64,000 bases of DNA from a candidate division KSB1 bacterium. Its GTDB lineage: Bacteria; Zhuqueibacterota; Zhuqueibacteria; Zhuqueibacterales; Zhuqueibacteraceae. The translations under genes were made by a program, and so were the position numbers. The stretch is from NCBI GenBank assembly GCA_034506175.1, contig JAPDQB010000024.1, positions 1 to 64,000 of the forward strand, written 5' to 3'. Below the pieces are notes generated by a model that did no database searches, was not told where the DNA came from, and worked only from the letters and a program-made list of their open reading frames with translations. Below, one piece after another: positions 36,187-45,188 of the stretch; the first letter of the stretch is position 1; each line of letters opens with the position of its first letter.

Positions 36187-38217
36187 ATGAACAAAGCCTA
36201 TCGTTGTTCAATCATCATGTTGTTGCTGTTGGCGATGATTTTGCATTTCAGTGCCTCAGCCCAACCCGCCCTCAGCCCCCGCAACGCGAATTACACCATC
36301 GAGGTCAAGCTCGACCCGCAAAAGAAAATGCTCGAAGGCCGCGAGATCATCACCTGGCGCAACGATCGCGACCGGCCCACCAGCGAGCTGTGGTTTCATC
36401 TCTACTACAACGCCTGGAAAAACACGCGCAGCACGTGGCTGCTCGAGCGGACGCTGACCGGCCAAACCATTCGCGGCGCGCAGCGTAATCTCCGCGAAGA
36501 CGATTGGAGTTACGTGAGTGTGAACTCCATCACTATTCTCCCCCAGGGAAAATTTTCCGCCGCTGATCTCACCTCGAGCAAAAGATTCGCCGCGCCGGAT
36601 GATGGCAATCCCGACGATCAAACTGTAATGGTTGTTCCACTCCCACAAACGGTTGCGCCCGGCGAATCGATTCAAGTCGAGTTATCCTTTACGAGCAAAA
36701 TTCCACGCACCTTTGCGCGCACAGGTTTTCGCGGCAATTATTTTTTTATCGCCCACTGGTTTCCCAAGCTCGGGGTCTACGAAAACGGCGGTAGATGGAA
36801 TTGCCATCAGTTTCATGCCGGCACAGAATTCTTTTCGGATTACGGGGTGTATGACGTGAAAATCACGACGCCGTCGAATTATGTTGTCGGCGCGACCGGA
36901 CGCCTGAAAGAAAAAACTGAAAATCCCGACGGCACGACGACGCATCGTCACGTGCAAGCTGACGTGCATGATTTTGCCTGGACCGCCAGCCCGGATTATC
37001 TCGTGCGCGAAAAGCGCTTCGAGCATCCCGGCTTGCCGCCGGTTGACATGCGCTTGTTGATTCAACCGGAACATCTCGCTCAAGTCGAACGCCATTTTGC
37101 AGCGACCGAGGCGGCGCTGCACTATTACGGCACGTGGTTCGGGCCGTATCCGTATGGCCACGTTACCGTCGTCGATCCGGCGTATGGAAGCGGCGCCGGG
37201 GGCATGGAGTATCCGACGATTTTCACCTGCGGCACGCGCTGGTTAAATCCCTTCGGCGGCGGCTCACCCGAGGGTGTCACGATTCACGAATGCGGCCATC
37301 AGTTTTGGTACGGCATCGTTGGCAACAATGAATTTGAGCACGCCTGGCTGGATGAAGGCCTCAACACGTTTTCAACAGCGCGCACGATGGAGGCGGCCTT
37401 CGGTGAAAATTCGTGGGTGCAGCGCTATTTTCGCGGCTTCATTCCAGTTAAATTTGAGGAAGTGAAACTGCCGCGCATGACCTACGGCAATCGCCTGCAA
37501 GGTTATCGTCCGGTGGCGACTTCGGACGCGCAATCGACGCTCACCTATCATTATTTTCCCGCCACCGGCGCGCGCATTACCTATGATAAAACCGCGCTGT
37601 GGTTGGGAACACTCGAGCGTTATCTCGGCTGGGAAACGCTGCAAAAAATCATGTCCACCTTTTTTGATCGTTACAAATTCAAACACCCCACGCCGGATGA
37701 TTTCTTCGGCATTGTCAACGAGGTGACCGGGCGCGACATGACGTGGTTTTTCGATCAAGTGCATCGCGGCTCGGAGATTTTTGATTATGCGGTGCAATCC
37801 GTTTCGAGCGCGCCGGCTTCTGCCGAGGGCTTGATCGAGGTTGACGGCGCCATCACTTATACCGGCAAACAAACATCCGCGACGAACGCAAGTGAAAAAC
37901 TTTATCGCAGCCAGGTCGTGGTGCGGCGTAACGGCGGCGCGGTTTTTCCGGTGGAGGTGATGGTGGTTTTTGCCAACGGCGACACCGCGCGCGAACATTG
38001 GGACGGCCATGCGCGCTGGAAGCTTTTTGTTTATGAAAAGCCAACCCGGCTGAAATATGCCATCGTCGATCCCGCGCATATCCTCGTGCTCGACATCAAT
38101 CGCACCAACAACAGCAAGCTGCTGCAACCGGCAGCGGCTTTCGCGGCGCGCAAATGGAGCGCGAAGTGGATGATCTGGCTGCAGGATTTGCTCGCGACGT
38201 TTGCGTTTTTTGTTTGA
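36187..38217 (+). CDS. Secreted M1-family zinc metallopeptidase
   Basis: A 676-residue exported aminopeptidase-like enzyme. A signal peptide (LLLLAMILHFSASA) precedes the N-terminal beta saddle. The substrate loop is GGMEYPTIF (the family GxMEN varies). The zinc site is HECGH at 367-371, with the third ligand Glu390 in WLDEGLNTF, at the canonical 18-residue spacing. The C-terminal part has a beta-sandwich and ends with a hydrophobic segment (about 658-676) that could anchor it in the membrane. GAGGAG lies ahead of the start. Confidence 0.92.
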   Translation: MNKAYRCSIIMLLLLAMILHFSASAQPALSPRNANYTIEVKLDPQKKMLEGREIITWRNDRDRPTSELWFHLYYNAWKNTRSTWLLERTLTGQTIRGAQRNLREDDWSYVSVNSITILPQGKFSAADLTSSKRFAAPDDGNPDDQTVMVVPLPQTVAPGESIQVELSFTSKIPRTFARTGFRGNYFFIAHWFPKLGVYENGGRWNCHQFHAGTEFFSDYGVYDVKITTPSNYVVGATGRLKEKTENPDGTTTHRHVQADVHDFAWTASPDYLVREKRFEHPGLPPVDMRLLIQPEHLAQVERHFAATEAALHYYGTWFGPYPYGHVTVVDPAYGSGAGGMEYPTIFTCGTRWLNPFGGGSPEGVTIHECGHQFWYGIVGNNEFEHAWLDEGLNTFSTARTMEAAFGENSWVQRYFRGFIPVKFEEVKLPRMTYGNRLQGYRPVATSDAQSTLTYHYFPATGARITYDKTALWLGTLERYLGWETLQKIMSTFFDRYKFKHPTPDDFFGIVNEVTGRDMTWFFDQVHRGSEIFDYAVQSVSSAPASAEGLIEVDGAITYTGKQTSATNASEKLYRSQVVVRRNGGAVFPVEVMVVFANGDTAREHWDGHARWKLFVYEKPTRLKYAIVDPAHILVLDINRTNNSKLLQPAAAFAARKWSAKWMIWLQDLLATFAFFV

Positions 38218-38277
38218 ACCTTTTGTCGTAGCGCCTTCTGGCGCGCCCAACGATCAAACAAAATTTGAGGAATGAAA

Positions 38278-39246
38278 ATGACCATACTTTCTGCACTTCG
38301 TGATGGCCTGCGCCGCATGAGCGCAAGCCCGAAGCTCATTCTCTTTTTATGGCTGTTTAATTTCGCCATGGCCTTGCCGTTGACGATTATCATGTCCGGC
38401 CAAATCGAATCTTCCATTGGCGCCAGCTTGGTTCACGAAAAGCTGCGCAAAGGCTTCGATATCGATTGGTATGAAGACTTCGCACACGACGCCGAGGGCC
38501 TGGGCAAGACCTTTTCGCCAGCAGTGATCGGTGCCGGCCCATTTATTGGAAATCTGGAGACGTGGCTCAACGGCAGTCTCTTCACCGGTCACCCCGGCAT
38601 CGTCGGCCTGGGCCTGGGCTATATGGTGGTGTGGATGTTTTTACTGGGAGGCATTTTGGATCGGTTCGCGCACGGCGACGGGCGTTTGACGGCGGAACGA
38701 TTTTTCAGCGCCAGCGGCAGGTATTTCCTGCGGTTCATCTTGTTATTCCTTCTTGGCGGCGTGTTTTATTTTTTCGTGTTCACGTTCATTTCGCCGCTGC
38801 TGTTTTCGACAATTGCCGACCTCAGCCGCGACGCGACGGTGGAACGCACCATCTTCTTTTGGACGATGGGCGCTTATCTCATCGTCGCGTTATTTTTGGT
38901 CGTCGTCAACATGGTTTTTGACTACGCCAAGATCGCCACGGTGATCAACGGCCATCGCAACATGCTCGTTGCCACATTCGAGGGATTTCGCTTTGTTTTT
39001 TCGCATCCCGCCAAAACGTTCGGCTTGTATCTGCTTTTGGGCATGGCGCTGGCGTTTTTGCTCGGCATTTATGCTTTGCCCGCTCCGGGCGCTGGACAGG
39101 CGAGCAGCCTGGCGGTTATTCTGGCATTGCTCGCCGGACAAATTTTTCTTGCGACTAAATTGATCGCGCGTTTGGCTTTTTTCGGCGGGCAAATGGCGCT
39201 TTATGAAACGGTGAAAGGAATAAAAAGCGCGCCCCAGCCGGTTTGA
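38278..39246 (+). CDS. Six-helix membrane protein, unknown
   Basis: A 322-residue integral membrane protein with about six hydrophobic segments and a periplasmic loop carrying charged residues (FDIDWYEDFAHDAEGLGKT). It belongs in style to DUF4013/YhhN-like poorly characterised families, but no motif allows a call. Of two nearby ATGs, 38278 has the better spacing (seven bases) to the GAGG at 38267-38270. It follows the M1 peptidase by 60 bp and is likely co-transcribed. Confidence 0.7.
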   Translation: MTILSALRDGLRRMSASPKLILFLWLFNFAMALPLTIIMSGQIESSIGASLVHEKLRKGFDIDWYEDFAHDAEGLGKTFSPAVIGAGPFIGNLETWLNGSLFTGHPGIVGLGLGYMVVWMFLLGGILDRFAHGDGRLTAERFFSASGRYFLRFILLFLLGGVFYFFVFTFISPLLFSTIADLSRDATVERTIFFWTMGAYLIVALFLVVVNMVFDYAKIATVINGHRNMLVATFEGFRFVFSHPAKTFGLYLLLGMALAFLLGIYALPAPGAGQASSLAVILALLAGQIFLATKLIARLAFFGGQMALYETVKGIKSAPQPV

Positions 39247-39400
39247 AACAAATGATGAATATCCGCCAGCGGCTGTAATTTGAATTGCATGCCTTCAACG
39301 CCCCAGCCCAATGTTTTAAAATTTTCTTCGAGAGTGGTAAACGTGTTTTGAAATTTTTTTCGAGCACAGTCGGCGACGCATTCTCGTGCAGCAATACGTA
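39201..39400 (-). pseudogene. Possible fragment of an FtsX-like ABC permease
   Basis: On the minus strand the frame reads KKFQNTFTTLEENFKTLGWG and then VEGMQFKLQPLADIHHLF. The FxLQPLxDIH motif is typical of the periplasmic domain of MacB/FtsX permeases. Neither helices nor the rest of the protein are present, and the end overlaps the membrane-protein gene on the other strand. The remainder of 39400-39670 is AT-rich, with nothing recognisable. Confidence 0.3.
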
Positions 39401-39670
39401 GCGCGGCTATCGCCGCAACCAAATTTTTTGAGCATATAAATTGTACGGCAAAACAATTTATGGCAAAATGATTAAAGTCAAAATAATTCGTTAATTTGCT
39501 GCAAGTATTTTCGCCCACTGAAATGAAACTACCATAAAAAATTCCAACGGATAAAAAGCGGCCAACGGATGGAAAAGTTTTTTTGATTGCAACTGTAAGA
39601 GATCATGGAACGTCTTTGCAGGTAATCACGCGTACAGAAAAATGATCACCTTTAGCCGAGGGGACGCGCC

Positions 39671-40906
39671 ATGGAAAAATTTTTGAATAAACATCAAGAC
39701 ACCATCAAAGGTACCCTCTCGACTTTTGACCGCCTGATTTTCAAAGGGCATTTGACAGCTTGCTTCCCCAACGTGGACAAGCCACAACCAAAAAGAGTGC
39801 TCACGGAATGGAACTCTCACGGAAAAAATTTTCATGAATTCATTTCTGTGAGAGTTCATTTCCGTGAGCCAAAAGTTTTTGCTTTTTCTGCAAAAAATTC
39901 AGTTGTCATAGACTAAAGGCGCGTTTGGACGTTTTCTCTCCACCCAAGGAGTTTTGCTCAAATCAAATCTACATCAACGGATGCGAATGGCTGGCCGGAC
40001 AACTGGAGCAACGCCACATTCGGTATCAACGCTATGACAATAAAATCACTCAGGTCACCGATCTGGCTGCTGCCAGGGCTTGTGTAAGAAGCTGGTCCAT
40101 CGCAAGTGGCCGCGTGTGCTCAACGCCTTCGCACGGCGAGTCAATCCCCATTTGGAGACCATTCATCGCGCCGGCTTTGGCGGCTACTACTGGGTAACCG
40201 ATCAAAGCGAGTACGCCACCGATGTGCTCTTTAATGAGCGGAAGACTTTGAATGTCCTTTTTCCGGCGCTGGTCGAATTGTCCATGACGGCGTTTAGTGC
40301 CGAGGATGTCTTGCACTTTGTGGGACGAAAGTTGCACGGCAACTTTAAAGGTGAAGTCACCACCGATCTCAAACGCCGACCCGAAGGACAACGTGTGAAG
40401 CACCGGATGAACCGCAATAGCCTGAAAATGTATGATGCCGCCAATGTCTTGCGAGTCGAGACCACAATCAATCCCGCGGCGGCGGGACGCGAGTTTCGCG
40501 TCCTGCGGGTGGTTCAAACCCGCGACGGCCGACCGCGGCGGTGGATGCCGAGGGGCAAAGGGGTCTCGAATCTTTGGCGATACGGGCAGGTGGCGTTGCA
40601 GGCCAACTCCCGTTATCTTGATGCCCTCGCCGAGGCACAACCGAAAGGCAAAGTGATCGCCGAACTGGATCACTTGTGCCGGCCCCGTGTCAACAACGGG
40701 AAACTTTACGCGTGATTCAACCTCATCACCGCCGAAGATGGCGCGCTCTTCAAGGCGGTGCTGGCTGGCGAACATGCCCTTCAAGGGTTTCGCAACAAAG
40801 ATCTGCAAGCGCGGCTGTACCCGTCATCTGCAAAAACTGAGAAAGAACAAAGTCAGCAGAGTATGCGCGTTTCCAGACAACTCGCGCGAACCGCGTGTAA
40901 CCTCTA
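39671..40906 (+). pseudogene. Near full-length but broken member of the multicopy family (copy C)
   Basis: The start MEKFLNKHQDTIKGTLSTFD is followed by a hairpin insertion (39799-39869) and a break. A segment KEFCSNQIYINGCEWLAGQL follows, then a frameshift near 40075. A long frame comes next with GFGGYYWVTDQSEYATDVLF, GEVTTDLKRRPEGQRVKHR, NSLKMYDAANVLRVETTIN and LDHLCRPRVNNGK, an in-frame TGA at 40713-40715, and a last piece ending near 40906. I know this protein type only as an uncharacterised family present in many copies in some genomes. At least four differently broken copies occur in this window, which suggests a mobile origin. Confidence 0.8.
39799..39869. repeat. MITE-like hairpin inside copy C
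   Basis: Arms GCTCACGGAATGGAACTCTC and the inverted GAGAGTTCATTTCCGTGAGC, extended inward by CACGGAAA/TTTCTGTG, pair at 24 of 27 positions around a short AT-rich loop. A related hairpin with compensating arm changes is at 55370-55432, inside the same host sequence. Confidence 0.8.
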
Positions 40907-41015
40907 ACTTTCTTTTACCAAAACCTCTCGCCGACTTCTCGTATTGATTTCCCACAAAATTTTTCCTACATTGTTTTCCGGTGTTCTGTTGTAACGTTTT
41001 CACCTCAAAACAAAA

Positions 41016-41049
41016 GTCTCCGGAGGAGTTGGTACTCCCGCGCGGAGAC
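41016..41049. repeat. Two-tier hairpin before an IS relic
   Basis: GTCTCCG (41016-41022) pairs with CGGAGAC (41043-41049) around an inner GGAGT-TGGT-ACTCC hairpin. No T-run follows. It could be an end structure of the neighbouring insertion sequence or of copy C. Confidence 0.5.
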
Positions 41050-41081
41050 GAAATAAAACATAACAACGGCAATCTATTTTA

Positions 41082-42049
41082 ATGGTCTTCGCGCAAAATG
41101 TCAAGGAATATTTAGCGTGGTGTAATTCGCCCGCCGCGCTGACGCTGATCTTGTTGTGCGGGCACACCTGCTATATTCGTTGGGGCACCTACGGCAGAAA
41201 ACCGCGCCCCCTGGGCCTCGAGATTCGGATTCAGCATTCCAAAAAACATCACGTCAGCGAAGACACCCTGCGCAAATGGTTGGCGGCCTATCAGGCCAAA
41301 GGCTTTGATGGCCTCAAACCGCAAGGGCACTCGGATCAAGGTCATACGCGAAAAATTCCCGCCGAAGTTTTTGAGAAAGCGGTCGCGCTCAAGGAAGAAG
41401 CGCCGCAACCCGGCGTGGCCAAGATCATTCGTATCATGGAAACCACTGGTTTGATTAAGCAAGGCGCTTTTTGAGCGCCTCCAGCACTTCGTCGCCCGCC
41501 GCGGCATGGCGCTGATCACTGGCGAAGTGGGCTCGGGAAAGTCGACGGCGCTGCGTACGTTTACGGAAACCTTGGATAAAAACCATCACGGCGTGGTCTA
41601 CATCGACGATCCCACTTTGCTGATCATCGACGATGCCCAACATCTCAAACCGCAAGCACTCAAAGAACTCCGACTGTTAACCAACTTTCACATCGAATCA
41701 AAAGCCCCACTCAGCCTGATGCTGCTCGCACAGCCGGAATTCCGCAAGGTCGTGCAACTCAAAGCACTGCAAGCCTTCAATCAACGGCTGACCTTGCACG
41801 TCCATCTCACCGGCTTGGTGCAGAGCGAAGCCGCGGCTTATGTCAAACATCAACTGGAAATCGCTGGGCGCACCGATATGCTGTTCACCGATGACGTGAT
41901 CGCGGAGATTTATCAGCAGGCCAAGGGCATTCCACGGGTTGATCAACACCTTGTGCTACGAATGCCTGCTGGATATCTACCGCCAACAAAAAAACGTAGT
42001 GGATATGCCGACGCTGGAGAAAGTGCTGTGTCGGCTGGACGGCGTTTGA
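41082..42049 (+). pseudogene. Collapsed two-gene insertion sequence (DDE transposase + ExeA/TniB-like ATPase)
   Basis: The first part keeps only the HTH region of a transposase (VSEDTLRKWLAAYQAKGFDG, IPAEVFEKAVALKEEAPQ). At about 41460 it jumps directly into an AAA ATPase N-terminus (ERLQHFVARRGMALITGE). The whole catalytic core has been deleted. The ATPase has Walker A GEVGSGKST and Walker B LLIIDDAQHL. VVYIDDPT runs straight into LLIIDDAQ, lacking about 45 residues. A frameshift near 41940 moves the end (INTLCYECLLDIYRQQKNVV) to another frame, with a stop at 42047-42049. Such pairs resemble Tn7/Mu-like or IS21-like systems. Confidence 0.75.
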
Positions 42050-42198
42050 GTCTGTGGCGCGATAAAAAAACGCCTCGTTGTAGGGCCGCTTCGGCAAGGA
42101 ACGGCCTTGCCGTCTCTGGGAAAAAATTTGTTCGAAGAACGTGAAAAATTCTTGGGAAAATAACGTGAGCGGCTACAGACAGATGGCCCGTGCCGGCG

Positions 42199-42453
42199 TT
42201 AGTTTTCACCCTCCCTGGAATTTGTGTTTTTCACTTCGGCGTTCAGATAATAACTCAATGCCCCGCTCGGGCATTTCTTGACCTGATTGATAATTTCCTC
42301 CGTCGTGGCTCCCTCGGCATTTATCCACGGGCTGGCATTTATGTCAAACACCGCCGGCAAACCTCTGACGCAATTCCCCGAATGTATGCAGAGCGCATTC
42401 CGCCATACGATGGTGACGACACCATTCGTATACTCTTTTCTTACACTTCGCAT
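42199..42453 (-). CDS. Divergent 4Fe-4S mono-cluster protein (Fer4_19 type)
   Basis: An 84-residue protein with Cys residues in WRNALCIHSGNCVRGLP and VKKCPSGALSYY, the spacing of the small divergent 4Fe-4S family. I start at ATG 42453 (MRSVRKEY) because AAGGAG lies nine bases upstream; the ATG at 42462 directly abuts that site and is too close. It follows the GNAT gene on the same strand after 26 bp; Fer4_19 and GNAT proteins are often neighbours or fused. Confidence 0.85.
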   Translation of the reverse strand: MRSVRKEYTNGVVTIVWRNALCIHSGNCVRGLPAVFDINASPWINAEGATTEEIINQVKKCPSGALSYYLNAEVKNTNSREGEN

Positions 42454-42479
42454 TGAGTTCATCTCCTTATGAGGTGGGT

Positions 42480-42773
42480 TTATTTCACCAACGGTTGATA
42501 CTCCGGGTGCCGATGGATATAGCTTTTCACAAACGGACAAAGCGGAATCACCGCCAATTCTTTGCTTTTGGCAAATTCCAAGGCAGCTTTCGCCAGCCGT
42601 GAGGCAATGCCCCGGCCCTCGAGCTCCTCAGGCACCTCGGTGTGAGCGAAGACAATGGCGGTGTTTTCATCTGCCATGAGATACTCGATCATGGACAGTT
42701 TGCCTTCGATCATCAGCTCAAACCGGCGATCGGCGGTATTGTTGCGCACGGTATTTTCCTGATTCTTACTCAT
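42480..42773 (-). CDS. GNAT-type acetyltransferase, NATD1/YjdJ group
   Basis: A 97-residue minimal GNAT protein. The core reads FAHTEVPEELEGRGIASRLA then KAALEFAKS, with the acetyl-CoA loop Glu-Gly-Arg-Gly-Ile-Ala. The end LCPFVKSYIHRHPEYQ is the hallmark of the NATD1-like group. The substrate is unknown. First gene of a pair with the 4Fe-4S protein. Confidence 0.9.
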   Translation of the reverse strand: MSKNQENTVRNNTADRRFELMIEGKLSMIEYLMADENTAIVFAHTEVPEELEGRGIASRLAKAALEFAKSKELAVIPLCPFVKSYIHRHPEYQPLVK

Positions 42774-42830
42774 AAAAAAGTTGCCCGTATTTTCTTCTTT
42801 GCCGGGAGCGCTGTGTTCCTCACAACAGCT

Positions 42831-43892
42831 TCATCTGTAGCTGAACATCGCCATCGCCACCATCTCGGCATTGCGCGGGGTGGCCGCTTCGAAGCCGTAG
42901 TAGCTGCCGTACTTTGGACGCAGCGCCGCGGTCGCATTCTTCGCAACGGCCTCCAGCCAGGCCGGAAGGAAAGGCGTGTGCGCATTGACCGTGCTCACAT
43001 CAACACCGGTTCCCCAGGCGACTTCGCCCAACGCTTTGCCCACGGCCTGCTTGAGATCCGAAAGAAACGCGCGGTAGAATTCGACATCCGCCTTGGCGCC
43101 AACGTTGCCATGGCCGCCGTTCAGGAACGTCCAGTCCAGCTTCGCCAACTGCTCGAGGTTGGATTCGTAGTACGCGAAGTTCTCCGAACCGGCAAAGGCC
43201 CAGAACGGCGGCTGATCGGGATTAACGAGGTCGGGAAGATGCGCCACCTTCTCACCCACCAGCAGCCAAATGCCGTGGTCATCGGCATGTGCCGCGCGCG
43301 CGAAGCCGTGAAGCTCGACGGTCAGCCCCTCGAACTTGAACGAGCCGCGCGGCCATGCCACGGTTTCCGTGGGCTTGGGGTGCGTGCTCTTCAAGAAGGC
43401 CATTTTATCCGCGGTGGCCTTCGAGGCGATGATGCGCAGCGTGATGCCGGCTTGGGTCGCGGCCTCAGCAAATGTTTTTGCGTCACCAATGTGATCGGCA
43501 TGATTGTGCGAGTACACGATCGCCGTCACCGGCAGCTTGGTGACCTCGGCGATCGCTTTGCGAATGTGTTCGCTTCGCCCGTCGAGAGGATCAAAGAGCA
43601 GCACGCCCTTGTCGCCGACGTAGAAGATCGTGCCGTAATACTGGCGCTGGAACCAATACGTGCGCAGCGTGAGGCGCTGCAGTACATAATCCTGCGTGGC
43701 GTTCCTCGTATACAGCCGGTCAATCTTCTCGCCCGGTTGGAGCGCGCGTGTCGCGGATGGCTCGACGTAGGAAGCTCGCACCGTCGATGGCGCTTCCGAG
43801 ACTGGAGCCGTTTGCTGCGCAAAAGCTGCGACGCTCAAGAACAAAGCCGCGAGAACGAGCGCCGCTCGGTGTAGAAACGATTGCTTGGTCAT
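42831..43892 (-). CDS. Exported MBL-fold metallo-hydrolase
   Basis: A 353-residue exported protein: signal peptide (LAALFLSVAAFAQ), then a metallo-beta-lactamase fold with the zinc motif HNHADHIGD, further His in GFARAAHADDHG, and NGGHGNVGA near the end. The start at 43892 has GGAGAG upstream. The substrate is not predictable. It faces the repeat array, about 80 bp upstream of its start. Confidence 0.85.
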   Translation of the reverse strand: MTKQSFLHRAALVLAALFLSVAAFAQQTAPVSEAPSTVRASYVEPSATRALQPGEKIDRLYTRNATQDYVLQRLTLRTYWFQRQYYGTIFYVGDKGVLLFDPLDGRSEHIRKAIAEVTKLPVTAIVYSHNHADHIGDAKTFAEAATQAGITLRIIASKATADKMAFLKSTHPKPTETVAWPRGSFKFEGLTVELHGFARAAHADDHGIWLLVGEKVAHLPDLVNPDQPPFWAFAGSENFAYYESNLEQLAKLDWTFLNGGHGNVGAKADVEFYRAFLSDLKQAVGKALGEVAWGTGVDVSTVNAHTPFLPAWLEAVAKNATAALRPKYGSYYGFEAATPRNAEMVAMAMFSYR

Positions 43893-43974
43893 GATTCTCT
43901 CCGTAAGTTTGATCGATAAAAGATAACAGAGCATGGACCCGTTAAAAGTCACTCTGCAGGAATGACCATGTCCA

Positions 43975-44578
43975 TTTGGACACCCATCAGGATGAAAATA
44001 ATTTTTGTAGTAGCGCCTTCAGGCGCAGACCTTGAGGGTCTACTACGAAAGCTATTTTCGTGGTAATGGCCCATGCCGGGTTCGACACCCGATAATGCTG
44101 AAAATAAACGTTTGTCGTGTCGCCTTCAGGCGTTCTACTTTTGTCGGGAGTCCGACGCCTAAAGGCGAAACCACAAACTTATTTTCAGAGGAATTGCCCA
44201 TGCCGGGTTCGACACCCGATAATGCTGAAAATAAACGTTTGTCGTGTCGCCTTCAGGCGTTCTACTTTTGTCGGGAGTCCGACGCCTAAAGGCGAAACCA
44301 CAAACTTATTTTCAGAGGAATTGCCCATGCCGGGTTCGACACCCGATAATGCTGAAAATAAACGTTTGTCGTGTCGCCTTCAGGCGTTCAACTTTTGTCG
44401 GGAGCCCGACGCCTAAAGGCGAAACCACAAACTTATTTTCAGAGGAATTGCCCATGCCGGGTTCGACACCCGATAATGCTGAAAATAAACGTTTGTCGTG
44501 TCGCCTTCAGGCGTTCAACTTTTGTCGTGAGTCCGACGCTTAAAGGCGAAACTACAAACTTATTTTCAGAGGAATCAT
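43975..44578. repeat. Tandem array, four copies of a 127-bp unit, with a divergent half-unit
   Basis: Units begin CCATGCCGGGTTCGACACCC at 44071, 44198, 44325 and 44452, an exact 127-bp period, with one to three differences between copies. Bases 43975-44070 are a diverged partial unit. Each carries several inverted motifs (CGCCTTCAGGCG, GTCGGGAGTCCGAC, CGCCTAAAGGCG). The period is not a multiple of three, so the same 99-codon peptide appears in staggered overlapping frames. That pattern shows repetition, not coding. There are no variable spacers. Confidence 0.92.
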
Positions 44579-44588
44579 GATTTCCATT

Positions 44589-45170
44589 TCAACGAACGAG
44601 CTTGAACGCGATGTGCGTGCCCATCTGGAGCGTGTAGCCGAGCTGGATGTTGAAGTAGCCCAGCGTCTCGAGCCAGCGCGCGTTCGTGAGCGGTCCTGCG
44701 TCCACGGCATCAAATCCGATATCGCGGCTCAGGCTCAGGACTTTCTCCTTGGCGTCTTTGTCGTCGCCAGCCGCAAAGAGCGTGAGCGCCGTGCCCTTCG
44801 CCTGTCCGGTTGCCATGTGCTGGGCAAAGACGGTGTTGAATGCCTTGACCACCTTCGCAGACGGCACTTTTTTCTGAAGCTCTTCGGCTCCGCTCGTCGT
44901 GAAGCCGAGGGCGAGTTGATAGTCAGGTGTGAGGGCGTTGGTCACGTCGATCAGGGGCTTGCCGTTGATCGCGTCGCCCATCTCGCGGATCGCCTCGTCA
45001 ACCGCCGGATAGGGCACAGCCAGAATGATGAGCTCTCCCCACGCGGCTATCTCGCGCACGCGCGCGGGATCTTTGCCAACCGACTTCACTTCATACTTGG
45101 CGCGCTCAAGCCCGCGTTGGAGCGCACTGCCAACGTTTCCTTTGCCGATGATGGCAATCTTGGGTTTCAT
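44589..45170 (-). CDS. NADPH:F420-reductase-like oxidoreductase
   Basis: A 193-residue Rossmann-fold protein: IAIIGKGNVGSALQRGL is the dinucleotide loop. It is followed by ILAVPYPAVDEAI, IDVTNALTP, KAFNTVFAQHM and the end GPLTNARWLETLGYFNIQL, all typical of the F420-dependent NADP oxidoreductase-like family. Many members in bacteria without F420 have unknown electron partners. It forms a close pair with the SDR gene upstream. Confidence 0.85.
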   Translation of the reverse strand: MKPKIAIIGKGNVGSALQRGLERAKYEVKSVGKDPARVREIAAWGELIILAVPYPAVDEAIREMGDAINGKPLIDVTNALTPDYQLALGFTTSGAEELQKKVPSAKVVKAFNTVFAQHMATGQAKGTALTLFAAGDDKDAKEKVLSLSRDIGFDAVDAGPLTNARWLETLGYFNIQLGYTLQMGTHIAFKLVR

Positions 45171-45188
45171 GGCTCAAATTTCTCCTTG

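Noticed and set aside
42642..43874. Long plus-strand open frame (410 codons)
   Set aside because: It is antisense to the well-supported MBL-fold hydrolase and shows no protein family features.
44078..44094. tRNA T-arm-like sequence GGGTTCGACACCC in each 127-bp unit
   Set aside because: No acceptor, D or anticodon stems around it; not a tRNA gene.
44032..44580. Four overlapping 69-99 codon open frames with the same peptide
   Set aside because: They are the same 127-bp repeat read in successive frames; the period is not a multiple of three and no ribosome sites or homology support coding.
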